DNA of 64,000 nt from Haemophilus parainfluenzae (GCF_014931375.1 NZ_CP063117.1:496001-560000); one strand, 5' to 3'; counted from the first letter of the stretch, positions 36,753 to 52,368 are shown. Notes: a model not told the origin generated them from the letters alone. Program-made: numbers and translations.

Positions 36753-38642
36753 ATGTTTTACACCGAAAATTATGATGTGATCGTTGTTGGTGGCGGTCAT
36801 GCCGGTACAGAAGCCGCATTGGCTCCGGCACGCATGGGATTAAAAACCCTGTTATTGACACATAATGTTGATACCCTTGGACAAATGTCATGTAACCCTG
36901 CTATTGGTGGTATTGGTAAAGGCCATTTAGTGAAAGAAGTGGATGCCATGGGTGGCTTAATGGCGCACGCTGCAGATAAGGCGGGGATTCAATTTCGTAC
37001 TTTAAACAGCAGTAAAGGGCCTGCTGTACGTGCAACTCGTGCTCAAGCTGACCGCGTGTTATATCGCCAAGCCGTACGCATCGCACTAGAAAATCAACAG
37101 AATTTAGATATTTTCCAACAAGAAGTAACCGATATTTTAATTGAGCAAGATCGAGTTTGTGGTGTGGAAACCAAAATGGGACTTAAATTCCGTGCTAAAT
37201 CGGTCATTTTAACTGCCGGTACTTTCTTAGCGGGTAAGATCCATATTGGTTTAGAACATTATGAAGGTGGTCGAGCTGGTGATCCGGCATCTGTTACACT
37301 TTCTCATCGTTTACGTGATCTGAATTTACGTGTAGATCGTTTAAAAACCGGTACGCCACCACGTATTGATGCACGCACGATCAATTTTGATATATTGGCT
37401 AAACAACATGGTGATGCCATATTACCTGTATTTTCTTTTATGGGATCGGTATCTGATCACCCTCAACAAATTCCTTGTTATATCACGCACACTAATGAAC
37501 AAACTCATGAAGTGATCCGTAATAATTTGGATCGCAGTCCAATGTATACCGGTGTGATTGAAGGGATCGGTCCGCGTTATTGCCCATCTATTGAAGATAA
37601 AGTGATGCGTTTTGCAGATCGTAATTCACATCAAATTTATTTGGAACCGGAAGGCTTAACCAGTAACGAAGTGTATCCAAACGGGATCTCTACTAGTTTG
37701 CCGTTTGACGTGCAAATGGGCATTGTGAATTCCATGAAAGGTTTGGAAAAAGCGCGCATCATTAAACCGGGTTATGCCATTGAATATGATTATTTTGATC
37801 CGCGTGATTTAAAACCAACGTTAGAAACTAAATCGATTTCGGGTTTATTCTTTGCCGGTCAAATTAACGGTACAACGGGTTATGAAGAAGCGGCGGCACA
37901 AGGTTTATTGGCAGGGATTAACGCAGGACTTTACGTACAAGAGAAAGAAGCATGGTATCCACGTCGCGATCAATCTTATACAGGCGTATTGGTGGATGAT
38001 CTTTGTACACTTGGTACCAAAGAACCATATCGCGTATTTACTTCTCGTGCTGAATACCGTTTGTTATTACGTGAAGATAATGCGGATATTCGTTTAACGC
38101 CAATAGCCCATGAATTAGGTTTGATTGATGAGGCTCGTTGGGCGCGCTTTAATCAAAAAATGGAAAATATTGAACAAGAACGCCAACGCTTACGCAGCAT
38201 TTGGTTGCATCCGCGTTCTGAATATTTAGAAGAAGCCAATAAAGTACTTGGTAGTCCACTTGTGCGTGAAGCCAACGGTGAAGATTTATTACGCCGTCCA
38301 GAAATGACCTACGATATTTTGACTTCTTTAACGCCATATCAACCGGCAATGGAAGATAGAGAAGCCGTAGAACAAGTGGAAATTGCTATTAAGTATCAAG
38401 GCTATATTGAGCATCAACAAGAAGAAATTGAAAAACAAAAACGTCACGAAAATACGGCTATTCCGGCTAACTTTGATTACAGCAAAGTGTCTGGTTTATC
38501 TAATGAAGTACGTGCGAAATTGGAACAGCATCGTCCGATTTCCATTGGTCAAGCAAGCCGAATTTCAGGCGTTACTCCTGCAGCAATTTCAATTATTCTG
38601 GTGAATTTGAAAAAACAAGGCATGCTAAAACGTGGGGAGTAA
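36753..38642 (+). CDS. mnmG: tRNA uridine-5-carboxymethylaminomethyl modification enzyme MnmG (GidA)
   Basis: 629 aa, full length. FAD-binding Rossmann motif [20 protein letters not shown], then [20 protein letters not shown], and the C-terminal domain [20 protein letters not shown] with [15 protein letters not shown] at the end that binds MnmE. With MnmE it makes the cmnm5 group on U34 of several tRNAs. It is transcribed away from oriC, with a TAGAAT -10-like box at 36699-36704. AGAGAGAT precedes the ATG. Confidence 0.97.
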   Translation: MFYTENYDVIVVGGGHAGTEAALAPARMGLKTLLLTHNVDTLGQMSCNPAIGGIGKGHLVKEVDAMGGLMAHAADKAGIQFRTLNSSKGPAVRATRAQADRVLYRQAVRIALENQQNLDIFQQEVTDILIEQDRVCGVETKMGLKFRAKSVILTAGTFLAGKIHIGLEHYEGGRAGDPASVTLSHRLRDLNLRVDRLKTGTPPRIDARTINFDILAKQHGDAILPVFSFMGSVSDHPQQIPCYITHTNEQTHEVIRNNLDRSPMYTGVIEGIGPRYCPSIEDKVMRFADRNSHQIYLEPEGLTSNEVYPNGISTSLPFDVQMGIVNSMKGLEKARIIKPGYAIEYDYFDPRDLKPTLETKSISGLFFAGQINGTTGYEEAAAQGLLAGINAGLYVQEKEAWYPRRDQSYTGVLVDDLCTLGTKEPYRVFTSRAEYRLLLREDNADIRLTPIAHELGLIDEARWARFNQKMENIEQERQRLRSIWLHPRSEYLEEANKVLGSPLVREANGEDLLRRPEMTYDILTSLTPYQPAMEDREAVEQVEIAIKYQGYIEHQQEEIEKQKRHENTAIPANFDYSKVSGLSNEVRAKLEQHRPISIGQASRISGVTPAAISIILVNLKKQGMLKRGE

Positions 38643-38663
38643 ACTTCTCAGGTATTGAAAGCA

Positions 38664-38695
38664 AAAGTGCGGTGAATTTTCATCGCACTTTTTTA
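38664..38695 (+). terminator. Terminator after mnmG (uptake-signal stem)
   Basis: AAAAGTGCGGTGA ATTT TCATCGCACTTTTTT, with one mismatch in the stem and a T-run. Confidence 0.8.
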
Positions 38696-38812
38696 TATTA
38701 CAAATTAAAAAAATGTAATTAGTAGGCTAAATTTTTGCTGAAATAAAAACACTAAGGATTTTAACCGCACTTTCAAGTAGAATGACGACAAACAGACAAG
38801 ATAGATAGAAAA

Positions 38813-39424
38813 ATGAAAGCAAAACTCGAAAATTTACTGGCTCAAGCTGAAATTCAATTAACCGATCTACAAAAAGATCAACTGATCCAGTTAGTACAAT
38901 TACTCAATAAATGGAATAAAGCCTATAACTTAACCTCTGTGCGTGATCCACAGGAAATGTTAGTGAAACATATCTTGGATAGTATTGTTGTTAGTCCTTA
39001 TTTACAAGGGGATCGTTTTATTGATGTAGGAACCGGTCCAGGCTTGCCAGGCCTGCCTTTAGCCATTATTAATCCTACCAAGCAATTTGTCTTGTTAGAT
39101 AGTTTAGGTAAGCGTATTAGCTTTATTCGAAATGCAGTACGTGAGTTAGGACTAACAAATGTAGAACCTGTTCTTAGCCGCGTTGAGGAATACCAACCTG
39201 AACAAAAATTCGACGGTGTATTAAGTCGTGCATTTGCTTCGTTAAAAGATATGACAGATTGGTGTCATCATTTGCCAAAGAAAGATGGATATTTTTATGC
39301 CTTGAAAGGCATTTATCACGAAGATGAAGTTCAAGAATTAGACAAAAAATTCGAAGTAAAAGACGTAATAACTTTACATGTTCCTGAGCTTGTAGGTGAA
39401 CGACATTTAATCGTTTTACGATAA
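38813..39424 (+). CDS. rsmG: 16S rRNA (guanine527-N7)-methyltransferase RsmG (GidB)
   Basis: 203 aa. The SAM-binding loop is [17 protein letters not shown], after the typical [20 protein letters not shown] start and HILDSIV. Methylates G527 in the 530 loop of 16S rRNA; loss gives low-level streptomycin resistance. Order mnmG-rsmG-atp follows the E. coli layout. Confidence 0.96.
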   Translation: MKAKLENLLAQAEIQLTDLQKDQLIQLVQLLNKWNKAYNLTSVRDPQEMLVKHILDSIVVSPYLQGDRFIDVGTGPGLPGLPLAIINPTKQFVLLDSLGKRISFIRNAVRELGLTNVEPVLSRVEEYQPEQKFDGVLSRAFASLKDMTDWCHHLPKKDGYFYALKGIYHEDEVQELDKKFEVKDVITLHVPELVGERHLIVLR

Positions 39425-39503
39425 AACACACTTTTTTTACGGCTATTTTGTTAATTATTTTTTAAAAGTGTGATTTGTTTAACATTTTTTAGTGGTTTAA
39501 AAG

Positions 39504-39531
39504 TTGAAACTCTTTGTAGCACGGGTATAAT
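39504..39531 (+). promoter_or_regulatory. Promoter of the atp operon
   Basis: TTGAAA at 39504-39509 and TATAAT at 39526-39531, 16 bp apart, 34 bp before atpI. Strong sigma70-type promoter. Confidence 0.75.
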
Positions 39532-39564
39532 TAGATGGTTTTTGTATTTTAAAAAAATAAGATA

Positions 39565-41083
<1,519 letters not shown>

Positions 41084-41120
41084 TAAACAACAAACAGCCT
41101 ATTAAAGAAGGGGGTATGTT

Positions 41121-41591
41121 GTGAATATTAATGCAACATTAATTGGCCAAACTATAGCATTTATCATCTTTGTATGGTTTTGTGTTAAATATGTATGGCC
41201 ACCAATTATTAAAGCAATTGAGGAACGTCAGAGCCAAATTGCGAACGCGTTAGCGTCAGCTGAAGCAGCGAAAAAAGAGCAAGCAGATACTAAAAATCTT
41301 GTGGAACAAGAACTTTTATCTGCAAAAGTACAAGCTCAAGAGATTTTAGATGCTGCGAATAAACGTCGCAATGAAGTGTTAGACGAAGTGAAGGCAGAAG
41401 CCGAAGAACTGAAAGCAAAAATTATTGCTCAAGGTTATGCTGAAGTAGAAGCAGAACGTAAACGTGTTCAAGAAGAATTACGTGTTAAAGTGGCTTCATT
41501 AGCAGTGGCTGGTGCTGAGAAAATTGTGGGTCGTTCTATTGATGAAGCGGCAAACAATGACATTATTGATAAATTAGTTGCAGAGTTATAA
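41121..41591 (+). CDS. atpF: F1Fo ATP synthase subunit b
   Basis: 156 aa. The single N-terminal membrane helix ([20 protein letters not shown]) is followed by a long charged coiled coil ([20 protein letters not shown]) forming the peripheral stalk dimer. Starts MNINATLIG with a GTG/ATG choice: ATG at 41121 is used, AAGAAGGGGGT in front. Confidence 0.97.
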   Translation: MNINATLIGQTIAFIIFVWFCVKYVWPPIIKAIEERQSQIANALASAEAAKKEQADTKNLVEQELLSAKVQAQEILDAANKRRNEVLDEVKAEAEELKAKIIAQGYAEVEAERKRVQEELRVKVASLAVAGAEKIVGRSIDEAANNDIIDKLVAEL

Positions 41592-41603
41592 GAGGCTTAG
41601 CTT

Positions 41604-42137
41604 ATGTCAGAATTAACTACAATAGCTCGCCCTTATGCAAAAGCTGCATTCGACTTTGCCATTGAACAAAGTGCGGTTGAAAAATGGACTGAAATGTTAG
41701 GTTTTGCTGCAGCCGTAGCTGAAGATGAAACGGTAAAAGCTTACTTAAGTAGTTCTCTTTCTGCACAGAAATTATCTGATACAGTAATTTCTATTTGTGG
41801 CGAACAATTGGATCAATATGGGCAAAATCTTATTCGGTTAATGGCTGAAAATAAGCGTTTGAGTGCGATTCCTACCGTGTTTGAAGAATTTAAACATTAT
41901 GTGGAAGAACATCAAGCTATTGCAGAAGTTGAAGTAACTTCAGCACAACCATTGAATGCAACACAAATCGAAAAAATTGCAGCTGCAATGGAAAAAAGAT
42001 TAGCTCGCAAAGTGAAATTAAATTGCAATGTAGATAGCTCACTGATTGCCGGTGTAGTGATTCGTACAGAAGATTTTGTAATTGACGGAAGTAGTCGTGG
42101 ACAACTTGCTCGTCTCGCAAATGAGTTGCAATTATAA
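41604..42137 (+). CDS. atpH: F1Fo ATP synthase subunit delta
   Basis: 177 aa. Starts with [20 protein letters not shown], the OSCP/delta signature, and ends with [16 protein letters not shown]. It joins the top of F1 to the b-dimer. An uptake signal (AAGTGCGGT) lies inside the coding region, encoding SAV. Confidence 0.97.
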   Translation: MSELTTIARPYAKAAFDFAIEQSAVEKWTEMLGFAAAVAEDETVKAYLSSSLSAQKLSDTVISICGEQLDQYGQNLIRLMAENKRLSAIPTVFEEFKHYVEEHQAIAEVEVTSAQPLNATQIEKIAAAMEKRLARKVKLNCNVDSSLIAGVVIRTEDFVIDGSSRGQLARLANELQL

Positions 42138-42149
42138 GAGGAATACAAG

Positions 42150-43691
42150 ATGCAACTAAATTCAACTGAAATTAGTGAATTGATTAAAAAACGCATCGCT
42201 CAATTTGACGTGGTGAGCGAAGCCCGTAATACAGGGACAATTGTTTCTGTAAGCGACGGGATTATTCGTATTCATGGCTTAAGCGATGTGATGCAAGGCG
42301 AAATGATCGCCTTACCAGGCAACCGTTACGCAATGGCACTTAACCTTGAACGTGATTCTGTTGGTGCGGTAGTAATGGGTCCTTACGCAGATTTAGCGGA
42401 AGGTATGGAAGTACAATGTACTGGCCGTATTCTTGAAGTACCAGTTGGTCGTGGTTTATTAGGTCGTGTGGTAAATACACTTGGTCAACCAATTGATGGT
42501 AAAGGTGAAATTGAAAACGATGGTTTCTCTCCTGTTGAAGTCATTGCACCAGGTGTTATCGATCGTAAATCTGTTGATCAGCCTGTACAAACTGGTTATA
42601 AAGCGGTTGACTCAATGGTGCCAATCGGTCGTGGTCAACGTGAGTTAATCATCGGTGACCGTCAAACGGGTAAAACAGCATTAGCAATCGACGCAATCAT
42701 TAACCAACGTGATTCAGGTATTAAATGTATCTATGTAGCGATCGGCCAAAAAGCGTCGACTATTGCAAACGTAGTACGTAAATTAGAAGAGCACGGTGCG
42801 CTTGAAAATACTATCGTTGTTGCGGCATCTGCATCTGAATCAGCTGCTTTACAATATTTAGCGCCTTATGCTGGTTGTGCAATGGGTGAATATTTCCGTG
42901 ATCGCGGTGAAGATGCGTTAATCGTTTACGATGACTTATCAAAACAAGCCGTTGCTTATCGTCAAATTTCATTATTATTACGTCGTCCACCAGGTCGTGA
43001 AGCCTATCCAGGTGACGTATTCTATCTACACTCACGTTTACTTGAACGTGCAGCACGTGTAAACGAAGAATACGTAGAAAAATTCACTCAAGGTGCAGTA
43101 AAAGGAAAAACTGGTTCTTTAACCGCTCTTCCAATTATTGAAACTCAAGCAGGTGACGTTTCAGCATTCGTTCCAACCAACGTAATTTCGATTACCGATG
43201 GTCAGATTTTCTTAGAATCTAACTTGTTTAACTCTGGTATTCGTCCAGCGGTAAACCCTGGTATTTCGGTCTCTCGTGTGGGTGGTTCTGCACAAACTAA
43301 AGTAGTGAAAAAATTAGCTGGTGGTATTCGTACCGCATTAGCTCAATATCGTGAATTAGCGGCATTTGCTCAGTTCGCATCTGACCTTGACGATGCTACC
43401 CGCAAACAACTTTCTCACGGTGAAAAAGTCACTGAATTATTGAAACAAAAACAATATGTACCGCTTAGCGTAGCAGAGCAATCTGTGTTGCTTTTCGCGG
43501 TTGAGTTTGGCTATTTAGAAGATGTGGAATTGCAAAAAATTGCAAGTTTTGAAGCCGCACTTTTAGATTACGCTCGCCGTAACCACAGCGAGTTTATGGC
43601 TGAATTGACCAAAACCGGCAATTACAATGATGAAGTTAAAGCATCATTGAAATCGATTTTGGATAACTTTAAAGCCAACAGCGCGTGGTAA
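42150..43691 (+). CDS. atpA: F1 ATP synthase subunit alpha
   Basis: 513 aa. The P-loop is GDRQTGKTA (about 169-177). The alpha-chain signature [17 protein letters not shown] is near residue 370. It binds nucleotide at the non-catalytic sites. 12 bp after atpH. Full length, no irregularity. Confidence 0.98.
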   Translation: MQLNSTEISELIKKRIAQFDVVSEARNTGTIVSVSDGIIRIHGLSDVMQGEMIALPGNRYAMALNLERDSVGAVVMGPYADLAEGMEVQCTGRILEVPVGRGLLGRVVNTLGQPIDGKGEIENDGFSPVEVIAPGVIDRKSVDQPVQTGYKAVDSMVPIGRGQRELIIGDRQTGKTALAIDAIINQRDSGIKCIYVAIGQKASTIANVVRKLEEHGALENTIVVAASASESAALQYLAPYAGCAMGEYFRDRGEDALIVYDDLSKQAVAYRQISLLLRRPPGREAYPGDVFYLHSRLLERAARVNEEYVEKFTQGAVKGKTGSLTALPIIETQAGDVSAFVPTNVISITDGQIFLESNLFNSGIRPAVNPGISVSRVGGSAQTKVVKKLAGGIRTALAQYRELAAFAQFASDLDDATRKQLSHGEKVTELLKQKQYVPLSVAEQSVLLFAVEFGYLEDVELQKIASFEAALLDYARRNHSEFMAELTKTGNYNDEVKASLKSILDNFKANSAW

Positions 43692-43709
43692 AAGTAACGG
43701 AGAAATAAG

Positions 43710-45969
<2,260 letters not shown>

Positions 45970-45999
45970 TCACTTCAAGTCATTTGAAGGAGAACAAAA

Positions 46000-46428
46000 A
46001 TGGCGACATTTAACCTAATAATAGTCAGCGCAGAGCGAAAAATCTTTGAAGGTGCTGTGAAACAAATCCAAGCAACAGGTGTGGAAGGTGAACTTGGTAT
46101 TTTACCAAACCACACCCCTTTGATGACGGCGATTAAGCCAGGGATTGTTAAATTCACCCTTGAAGATGGCAATGAAGAAGTTATCTATGTTTCAGGCGGC
46201 TTCTTAGAAGTTCAGCCTAAAGTAGTAACAGTGCTTGCCGATGTTGCAATTCGCGGTAGCGAATTAGATGCAGATCGTATTCGTGAAGCAAAACGTAAAG
46301 CAGAAGAAAATATTGTGAATCACGCTGTTGATGTGGATCATGATTTACTTGTAGCTAAACTTTCTAAAGAATTAGCGAAACTTCGTGCTTACGAACTTAC
46401 AGAAAAACTCGTTAAATCAAAACGATAA
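46000..46428 (+). CDS. atpC: F1 ATP synthase subunit epsilon
   Basis: 142 aa, N-terminal beta sandwich ([39 protein letters not shown]) and a C-terminal helical pair that can inhibit hydrolysis. Last gene of the atp operon. Confidence 0.97.
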   Translation: MATFNLIIVSAERKIFEGAVKQIQATGVEGELGILPNHTPLMTAIKPGIVKFTLEDGNEEVIYVSGGFLEVQPKVVTVLADVAIRGSELDADRIREAKRKAEENIVNHAVDVDHDLLVAKLSKELAKLRAYELTEKLVKSKR

Positions 46429-46440
46429 GTTAATGATAAT

Positions 46441-46473
46441 AAAAAAGAGCGGTTATTTTGACCGCTCTTTTTG
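46441..46473. terminator. Bidirectional terminator between atpC and ilvA
   Basis: AAAAAAGAGCGGT TATTTTG ACCGCTCTTTTT stem between two convergent operons; AGAGCGGT variant stem. Confidence 0.85.
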
Positions 46474-46478
46474 TTTTT

Positions 46479-48020
46479 CTATCGTAAGAAATATCGATAC
46501 GCTTTACTTTCACTCACATCTTCATAAACATAGCCAAGTTCTGCTAAAGCTTGTTCAAATGCTACGTTATCTTTTTCGCCTAATTGGAAAGCCGCAAGAA
46601 TATTACCGTAATCAGCTCCATGTGCACGATAATGGAATAATGAAATATTCCAACGTTTACCCAAAATTTCTAAGAATTTAAGTAAAGCGCCTTTTTGTTC
46701 TGGAAATTCAAAGCTATAAAGTCTTTCATGATGATTAGAAACTCGTCCACCCATTAAATAACGCACGTGAGTTTTCGCAATATCATCATCAGACATATCT
46801 TCAACATCAAAACCATTTTTCGTTAAATCAGCAATAATTTCCGATTTTTCAGCTTCATTAGCCGTGCGCACACCAACGAAAATACAGGCTTTTTGATTAT
46901 CTGCATAACGATAACTGAATTCTGTTACTGCACGATTACCGATGACATGGGCAAATTTTAAGAAGCTGCCTGGTTGTTCAGGCATGGTTACCGCCAGTAA
47001 AGCTTCACGGTTTTCACCAATTTCACAACGTTCCGATACGTAACGTAATGTATGGAAGTTGAGGTTGGCGCCGGATAAAATTGCAGCCATATTTTTGCCT
47101 TCCAGATTGTTTTGTTTTACGTATTTCTTCAAACCGGCCAATCCTAAGGCGCCAGATGGTTCTGCGACAGCACGCACGTTTTCGAATAAATCTTTCATTG
47201 CCGCACAAACTTCATCGCTATCTACTAGCACCATACCGTCTAAATATTTTTGACATAAACGGAATGTTTCATCACCAATACGTTTTACTGCTACGCCATC
47301 GGCAAATAGCCCAACATGTGATAAATCGGTAGGTTCACCTTTTTCTAAGGCGGCATTCAAACAAGCTGAATCTTTGGACTCGACACCAATGACTTTGATT
47401 TCCGGCATAAATTGCTTGAGCAAAATGGCTACGCCAGCGGCGAGACCACCGCCTCCGACTTGCACAAAGACATAATCTAAATCGGCAACTTGTTGTAGCA
47501 TTTCCATTGCCAATGTGCCTTGACCAGCAATGACCAATGGATGATCAAATGGCGGGATAAATGTCATATGTTTCGATTTTGAAAGCTCAATGGCTTTAGC
47601 TTTTGCTTCATCAAAATTGGCTCCGTGTAACAGCACTTCGCCACCAAAACCACGAACAGCATCCACTTTAATGCTCGGTGTATTTTGTGGCATAACAATT
47701 AATGCTTTTAAGCCGAGTTGTTTAGCGGATAAAGCAACCCCCTGTGCATGGTTACCTGCGGAAGCGGCAATAACACCAGCCTGTTTTTGTTCATCAGAAA
47801 GGCTGGATATCATTGCATAGGCACCACGCAGCTTAAAGCTATTTACTGGCTGTCGGTCTTCACGCTTAATCCAAATATTATTATGTAGGCGATCAGATAA
47901 TTTGCCCATTTTTTGTAGCGGGGTTACGGTAGCGGCTTCATATACTCTGGAGCCAAGTTTAACAATCGCATTAATGTAATCCGATTGAGAGGGTTGAGGA
48001 TTGGTGAGTAGGTTTTTCAT
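46479..48020 (-). CDS. ilvA: Threonine dehydratase, biosynthetic
   Basis: 513 aa PLP enzyme making 2-oxobutyrate from threonine, first step to isoleucine. PLP lysine in NSFKLRGAYAM; SAGNHAQGVALSA and VGGGGLAAGVAILL line the cofactor site. The C-terminal ~190 residues contain two ACT-like domains (TMPEQPGSFLKFAHVIGNRA, then FEFPEQKGALLKFLEILGKR) for isoleucine feedback inhibition. It is the last gene of ilvG-ilvM-ilvD-ilvA, 86 bp after ilvD. Confidence 0.97.
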   Translation of the reverse strand: MKNLLTNPQPSQSDYINAIVKLGSRVYEAATVTPLQKMGKLSDRLHNNIWIKREDRQPVNSFKLRGAYAMISSLSDEQKQAGVIAASAGNHAQGVALSAKQLGLKALIVMPQNTPSIKVDAVRGFGGEVLLHGANFDEAKAKAIELSKSKHMTFIPPFDHPLVIAGQGTLAMEMLQQVADLDYVFVQVGGGGLAAGVAILLKQFMPEIKVIGVESKDSACLNAALEKGEPTDLSHVGLFADGVAVKRIGDETFRLCQKYLDGMVLVDSDEVCAAMKDLFENVRAVAEPSGALGLAGLKKYVKQNNLEGKNMAAILSGANLNFHTLRYVSERCEIGENREALLAVTMPEQPGSFLKFAHVIGNRAVTEFSYRYADNQKACIFVGVRTANEAEKSEIIADLTKNGFDVEDMSDDDIAKTHVRYLMGGRVSNHHERLYSFEFPEQKGALLKFLEILGKRWNISLFHYRAHGADYGNILAAFQLGEKDNVAFEQALAELGYVYEDVSESKAYRYFLR

Positions 48021-48070
48021 GATATTTGTTATTTATGATGAAGTGCGGTTAATTTTTTCTTTATTTTTAT

Positions 48071-48094
48071 CCTCCTCTCATAAAAGAGAGGAGG
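48071..48094 (-). terminator. Hairpin between ilvD and ilvA
   Basis: CCTCCTCTC / GAGAGGAGG perfect 9-bp stem, followed on the minus strand by an AT-rich run. May attenuate ilvA. Confidence 0.55.
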
Positions 48095-48106
48095 AATGAT
48101 TAGAGA

Positions 48107-49945
48107 TTATTTTAATAGACTTTTATCACGCACAGCACCTTTATCCGCAGAAGTTGCGAAGTGACCGAATACTTTTAATGCAAAAGACACTTCACGTTCA
48201 CGGTTAGCTGGTTGCCAGCCTTTGGCATCTTGTTCGGTACGGCGTTTTGCTAATTCTTCATCGCTGATTTTGAGATTAATCGCGCGATTTGGAATATCGA
48301 TTTCGATAATATCGTCATCATGTACTAAGCCGATCGCACCGCCAGAAGCTGCTTCAGGAGAAGCATGGCCAATAGATAAACCAGATGTACCACCAGAGAA
48401 GCGACCATCTGTTAATAAAGCACATTTTTTACCTAGGCCCATCGATTTTAAATAGCTGGTTGGATATAACATTTCTTGCATACCCGGGCCGCCTTTTGGA
48501 CCTTCGTAGCGAATTACCACCACATGGCCTTCTTTCACTTTGCCACCTAAAATACCGGCTACCGCATCTTCTTGGCTTTCAAATACGATTGCTCGGCCGG
48601 TAAATTTCCAGATAGATTCATCCACGCCCGCAGTTTTTACGATACAGCCGTCTTTAGCAATGTTACCGAACAATACTGCTAGACCACCTTCTTGAGAAAT
48701 CGCATTTTCTTTGTTACGGATACAACCGCTTACACGGTCATCATCTACGCTATCCCAACGGCAATCTTGTGAGAAGGCTTGCGTGGTACGAATACCTGCC
48801 GGACCCGCACGGAAGAATTTATGTAATTCTTCGTCTTTGTTACGAATGATATCGTATTGATTTAATTGCTCTTCTAAAGTCATACCTAACACGGTTTTGG
48901 TATTACGGTGGATTAGACCTGCGCGATCTAGTTCACCTAATAAGCCCATAATGCCACCTGCACGGTGCACATCTTCCATGTGGTATTTATTGGTGTTTGG
49001 TGCGATTTTGCTTAAGCAAGGCACAACGCGTGATAAGCGGTCAATATCCGCCATTTTGAAATCGACACCCGCTTCTTGAGCAGCTGCTAATAAGTGTAAA
49101 ACGGTATTACTTGAACCACCCATCGCAATATCTAAACTCATTGCATTTTCAAAGGCTTCAAAGGTGCCGATTGAACGTGGCAATACGCTTTCATCGTCTT
49201 GTTCATAATAGCGTTTGCAAAGTTCAACAATTTGACGACCTGCTTGTAAGAATAATTCTTTACGGTCAGCATGGGTCGCCAACATTGAGCCATTGCCTGG
49301 TAAAGATAAACCCAACGCTTCGGTTAAGCAGTTCATTGAGTTAGCAGTAAACATCCCTGAGCAAGAACCACAGGTTGGGCAAGCGCTGCGCTCAATGGCA
49401 TCAACATCTTTGTCGCTGACATTCACATCAGCGCTTTGGATCATGGCATCAATTAAGTCTAATTTGATGAGCTGGTCGGAAAGTTTGGTTTTACCCGCTT
49501 CCATCGGACCGCCTGAAACGAATATGGTTGGAATATTTAAACGCATTGCTGCCATCAACATTCCCGGGGTGATTTTGTCACAGTTGGAAATACATACCAT
49601 TGCATCTGCACAATGAGCATTAACCATATATTCCACGCTGTCTGCGATTAAATCACGGCTTGGTAAGGAATAAAGCATCCCGCCGTGGCCCATCGCGATA
49701 CCATCATCTACTGCGATAGTATTGAATTCTTTTGCCACGCCGCCAGCTTTTTCAATTTCAGCTGCGACTAGTTGACCCATGTCTTTTAAATGAACATGCC
49801 CTGGTACAAATTGGGTGAATGAGTTCACCACCGCAATAATCGGTTTACCAAAGTCATTTTCTTTCATCCCTGTTGCACGCCATAAGGCACGTGCACCCGC
49901 CATATTACGACCTTGTGTACTGGTCGCTGAACGTAGTTTTGGCAT
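48107..49945 (-). CDS. ilvD: Dihydroxy-acid dehydratase
   Basis: 612 aa from ATG 49945 ([20 protein letters not shown]), chosen for its TTGGAGAG site; five earlier residues are possible. Fe-S dehydratase of valine/isoleucine synthesis (third common step). Cluster-binding cysteines fall in [12 protein letters not shown] and [16 protein letters not shown]; the C-terminal [20 protein letters not shown] is family signature. Confidence 0.97.
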   Translation of the reverse strand: MPKLRSATSTQGRNMAGARALWRATGMKENDFGKPIIAVVNSFTQFVPGHVHLKDMGQLVAAEIEKAGGVAKEFNTIAVDDGIAMGHGGMLYSLPSRDLIADSVEYMVNAHCADAMVCISNCDKITPGMLMAAMRLNIPTIFVSGGPMEAGKTKLSDQLIKLDLIDAMIQSADVNVSDKDVDAIERSACPTCGSCSGMFTANSMNCLTEALGLSLPGNGSMLATHADRKELFLQAGRQIVELCKRYYEQDDESVLPRSIGTFEAFENAMSLDIAMGGSSNTVLHLLAAAQEAGVDFKMADIDRLSRVVPCLSKIAPNTNKYHMEDVHRAGGIMGLLGELDRAGLIHRNTKTVLGMTLEEQLNQYDIIRNKDEELHKFFRAGPAGIRTTQAFSQDCRWDSVDDDRVSGCIRNKENAISQEGGLAVLFGNIAKDGCIVKTAGVDESIWKFTGRAIVFESQEDAVAGILGGKVKEGHVVVIRYEGPKGGPGMQEMLYPTSYLKSMGLGKKCALLTDGRFSGGTSGLSIGHASPEAASGGAIGLVHDDDIIEIDIPNRAINLKISDEELAKRRTEQDAKGWQPANREREVSFALKVFGHFATSADKGAVRDKSLLK

Positions 49946-49991
49946 AAATAATCTCTCCAAGTAAATTTTTGTTAAAGTTTGTTATGTTATT

Positions 49992-50200
49992 TAATTTCTT
50001 CGTTAATTGATACTGCCAAATCTCCCCTACCCCTCTTTGCTAAAGAGGGGGAAATCTTTAGTTAATCGGCAACAATTTTGTCACTTTCATTTTAGCGGTA
50101 CTAAATTATTAACGCTAATATCAAATTTTATCTCATTTCAATCCCCTCTTTAGCAAAGAGGGGTAGGGGAGATTTGGCAGAAGATAATACGAAGAAATTA
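49992..50200. mobile_element. Palindromic MITE-like inverted-repeat element between ilvM and ilvD
   Basis: Two exactly inverted 38-bp arms, 50013-50050 and 50143-50180, share CTGCCAAATCTCCCCTACCC followed by CTCTTTGCTAAAGAGGGG. Outside them a further 12-bp match (TAATTTCTTCGT at 49992-50003, inverted at 50189-50200) lies after an 8-9 bp unmatched gap. Each arm itself folds (CCCCTCTTT..AAAGAGGGG). The ~90-bp centre is AT-rich and non-coding. The remaining gap (50201-50352 and 49946-49991) shows nothing else. No transposase is present, so any mobility would need one elsewhere. Confidence 0.7.
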
Positions 50201-50352
50201 TTCGATAAAATTAAGTTTATAAATGCAATTATTTAGATAAAGAGCCTATCGATTAAAATTTTTTAACCATATTTAAATTAAATTGATCCATTAGCTATAT
50301 CTACACACTTGTAAACCATTTGTTTTGTATCGTATTGTCCTTCAAATTCTTT

Positions 50353-50571
50353 TTAAATAATATTTAAAACATCTGGCAATTTCGCCAACTGATTCACCAA
50401 CAAATCAAAAGTGCGGTCAGATTTTACAGTGATTTTTATCTGAACTTTAGTTTCTACCAATGCCATCTCCATATTAGTCACAGTAAAGCCACGTAAACGA
50501 ATAACGCGTAATATGCGTTCTAAAACCTCTGGACGATGTTGAGCAGTCAATTCAAAAGTATATTGATTCAT
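50353..50571 (-). CDS. ilvM: Acetolactate synthase II small subunit
   Basis: 72 aa from ATG 50571, one base after the ilvG stop; its binding site GGAGGAAATTTAAG lies inside the end of ilvG. Single ACT-like domain (LTAQHRPEVLERILRVIRLR, GFTVTNMEMALVETK). Regulatory subunit for IlvG; the short form is typical of the valine-resistant isozyme II. Confidence 0.95.
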   Translation of the reverse strand: MNQYTFELTAQHRPEVLERILRVIRLRGFTVTNMEMALVETKVQIKITVKSDRTFDLLVNQLAKLPDVLNII

Positions 50572-50572
50572 C

Positions 50573-52228
50573 TTAAATTTCCTCCAACATATCAGCATTA
50601 CACGCACCTGGTGGGACTAATGGCCATACGCATTCCTCCGGAGGAATGCATACTTGTAGTAAATAAGCGGTTTCGCTATTTAATAAGCGATTAAGTGCTT
50701 CATCCACCTCATCAGCACACTCAATGCGTTCAGCTGGAATATCAAAGGCTTTCGCCAGCATCACGAAATCAGGGTTATCTTCTAAAATGGTTTCTGAACG
50801 GCGTTTGTTCCAGAAAAGGTCTTGCCATTGACGCACCATACCAAGACGTTGGTTATCTAACAGCAAAATTTTTACGGGTAATTTGCCGCGTTTGATTGAA
50901 CCTAATTCTTGAATGTTCATCATTAATGAACCATCACCTGTCACTAAAATCACTTCATCATGAGGGCGTGCTTTTTTCGCACCCACTGCTGCAGGTAAAC
51001 CAAATCCCATGGTGCCGAAGCCCGCGGAGGTAATATAGTTTTCTGGTGCGAAATGGCGCATATGTTGCGCAGACCACATTTGATGTTGGCCCACATCGGT
51101 ACAAATCACCGCATTTTGTGGTTTACGCTGAGAAAGCGTGTTGAGCAACGACCAAGGGTCAATAGGTCGGTTGCCTGCATTGTCAATATAAGTGAAATCG
51201 AGTTTGGCTTTCAATGCTTGAATGTGTGCTCGCCAATCATTAATCTCAAGCGGGATACTTAAAGCGTCTAAGGCCTGAATTAAATCACCTTGAAGGGCGA
51301 CATTTGCCACACGGAGTTTGTTGATTTCCGACGCATCAATATCACAATGAATCACTTTCGCATGTGGTGCAAAACTGTCCAATTTACCGGTCACACGGTC
51401 ATCAAAACGTGCACCGCACACTAACAATAAATCACATTCTTGTACGGCAATATTTGCGGCTCTTGTGCCATGCATACCAATCATGCCCATATAAACGGGA
51501 TCGGTTGGGTCAATTGAGCCTAAACCTTTCAATGTTGAAACAGATGGCATTTGGGTAATTTGTAGGAATTTTTTGACCGCTTGTGTGGCTTTCGCCATAC
51601 CTACACCACCACCTACATAAAGCACGGGTTTTTTCGCTTGTGTCAATAATGCTTTTGCTTCAGTTAATTTTAATTCTGAAAGTGCGGTTGGTTTTACGGT
51701 TGGTTTGACAATAGGTTTTACATGTTCAGGTACATCACTCACTTGGATGTTACGAGGTACATCGATGAGAACTGGACCAGGTCTGCCACTTTGTGCAATT
51801 TGGAAAGCAGAGGCAATAATTTCGGGGAGTTCTTCGATGGATTGCACAATGTAGCTGTGCTTGGTGCAAGCAAGAGATAAACCTAAAACATCGGCTTCTT
51901 GGAAAGCATCGGTACCGATAAGAGGTGCAGCCACTTGGCCAGTAAATGCCACGATTGGTACTGAATCAGCAAAGGCATCACCTAAACCGGTAATTAAATT
52001 GGTGGCACCCGGGCCTGAAGTTGCGACACATACGCCGACTTTTCCTGTAGAGCGTGCATAACCAATCGCAGCTATTGCAGCACCTTGTTCGTTACGGCAA
52101 AGAAGATGGTCAAGACCTGAGTCATAGATGGCATCATAGGTTGGCATGATTGCCCCGCCTGGGTAGCCGAAAAGATCGGTTACACCGTGCGCTTTTAAAC
52201 ATTCGATAATGAGTTGTGCGCCTGTCAT
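50573..52228 (-). CDS. ilvG: Acetolactate synthase II large subunit
   Basis: 551 aa ThDP enzyme making acetolactate/acetohydroxybutyrate. Catalytic Glu in [23 protein letters not shown]/quinone-like middle domain with [20 protein letters not shown], ThDP-Mg motif [15 protein letters not shown]...[11 protein letters not shown]. Intact, unlike E. coli K-12. First gene of the operon; ilvE is absent. A -10-like TACAAT lies at 52288-52283 on the minus strand; no ilvL leader was found. Confidence 0.97.
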   Translation of the reverse strand: MTGAQLIIECLKAHGVTDLFGYPGGAIMPTYDAIYDSGLDHLLCRNEQGAAIAAIGYARSTGKVGVCVATSGPGATNLITGLGDAFADSVPIVAFTGQVAAPLIGTDAFQEADVLGLSLACTKHSYIVQSIEELPEIIASAFQIAQSGRPGPVLIDVPRNIQVSDVPEHVKPIVKPTVKPTALSELKLTEAKALLTQAKKPVLYVGGGVGMAKATQAVKKFLQITQMPSVSTLKGLGSIDPTDPVYMGMIGMHGTRAANIAVQECDLLLVCGARFDDRVTGKLDSFAPHAKVIHCDIDASEINKLRVANVALQGDLIQALDALSIPLEINDWRAHIQALKAKLDFTYIDNAGNRPIDPWSLLNTLSQRKPQNAVICTDVGQHQMWSAQHMRHFAPENYITSAGFGTMGFGLPAAVGAKKARPHDEVILVTGDGSLMMNIQELGSIKRGKLPVKILLLDNQRLGMVRQWQDLFWNKRRSETILEDNPDFVMLAKAFDIPAERIECADEVDEALNRLLNSETAYLLQVCIPPEECVWPLVPPGACNADMLEEI

Positions 52229-52333
52229 GTTGCTTCCCGTTTTTATGATTATTAAATAATTTTATGAATATTGAAGTTTTGCATTGTAGCGGAATTTTTC
52301 GCCTTTGGTTAGGTTTTCGCGAAAAAACAAATG

Positions 52334-52368
52334 AAAAAAACACGATAACAGAGATTATCGTGTTTTTT
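52334..52368. terminator. Bidirectional terminator between the DUF533 gene and ilvG
   Basis: AAAAAAACACGATAA CAGAGA TTATCGTGTTTTTT, 10-bp stem with T-runs on both strands; ends the DUF533 gene before the ilvG promoter. Confidence 0.8.

Noticed and set aside
39424-39473. Terminator after rsmG
   Set aside because: CACACTTTT and AAAAGTGTG could pair, but the loop is about 30 bases and the stem short and AT-rich; not convincing.
48071-48094. Extra copy of the CCCCTCTTT palindromic element
   Set aside because: CCTCCTCTC/GAGAGGAGG is similar in composition but does not share the arm sequence of the element at 49992-50200; treated as a simple hairpin.
52229-52333. ilvL-type leader peptide and attenuator before ilvG
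   Set aside because: No short frame rich in Ile, Val or Leu and no terminator-antiterminator pair between the likely promoter and ilvG; the hairpin at 52334 lies upstream of the promoter and belongs to the DUF533 gene.
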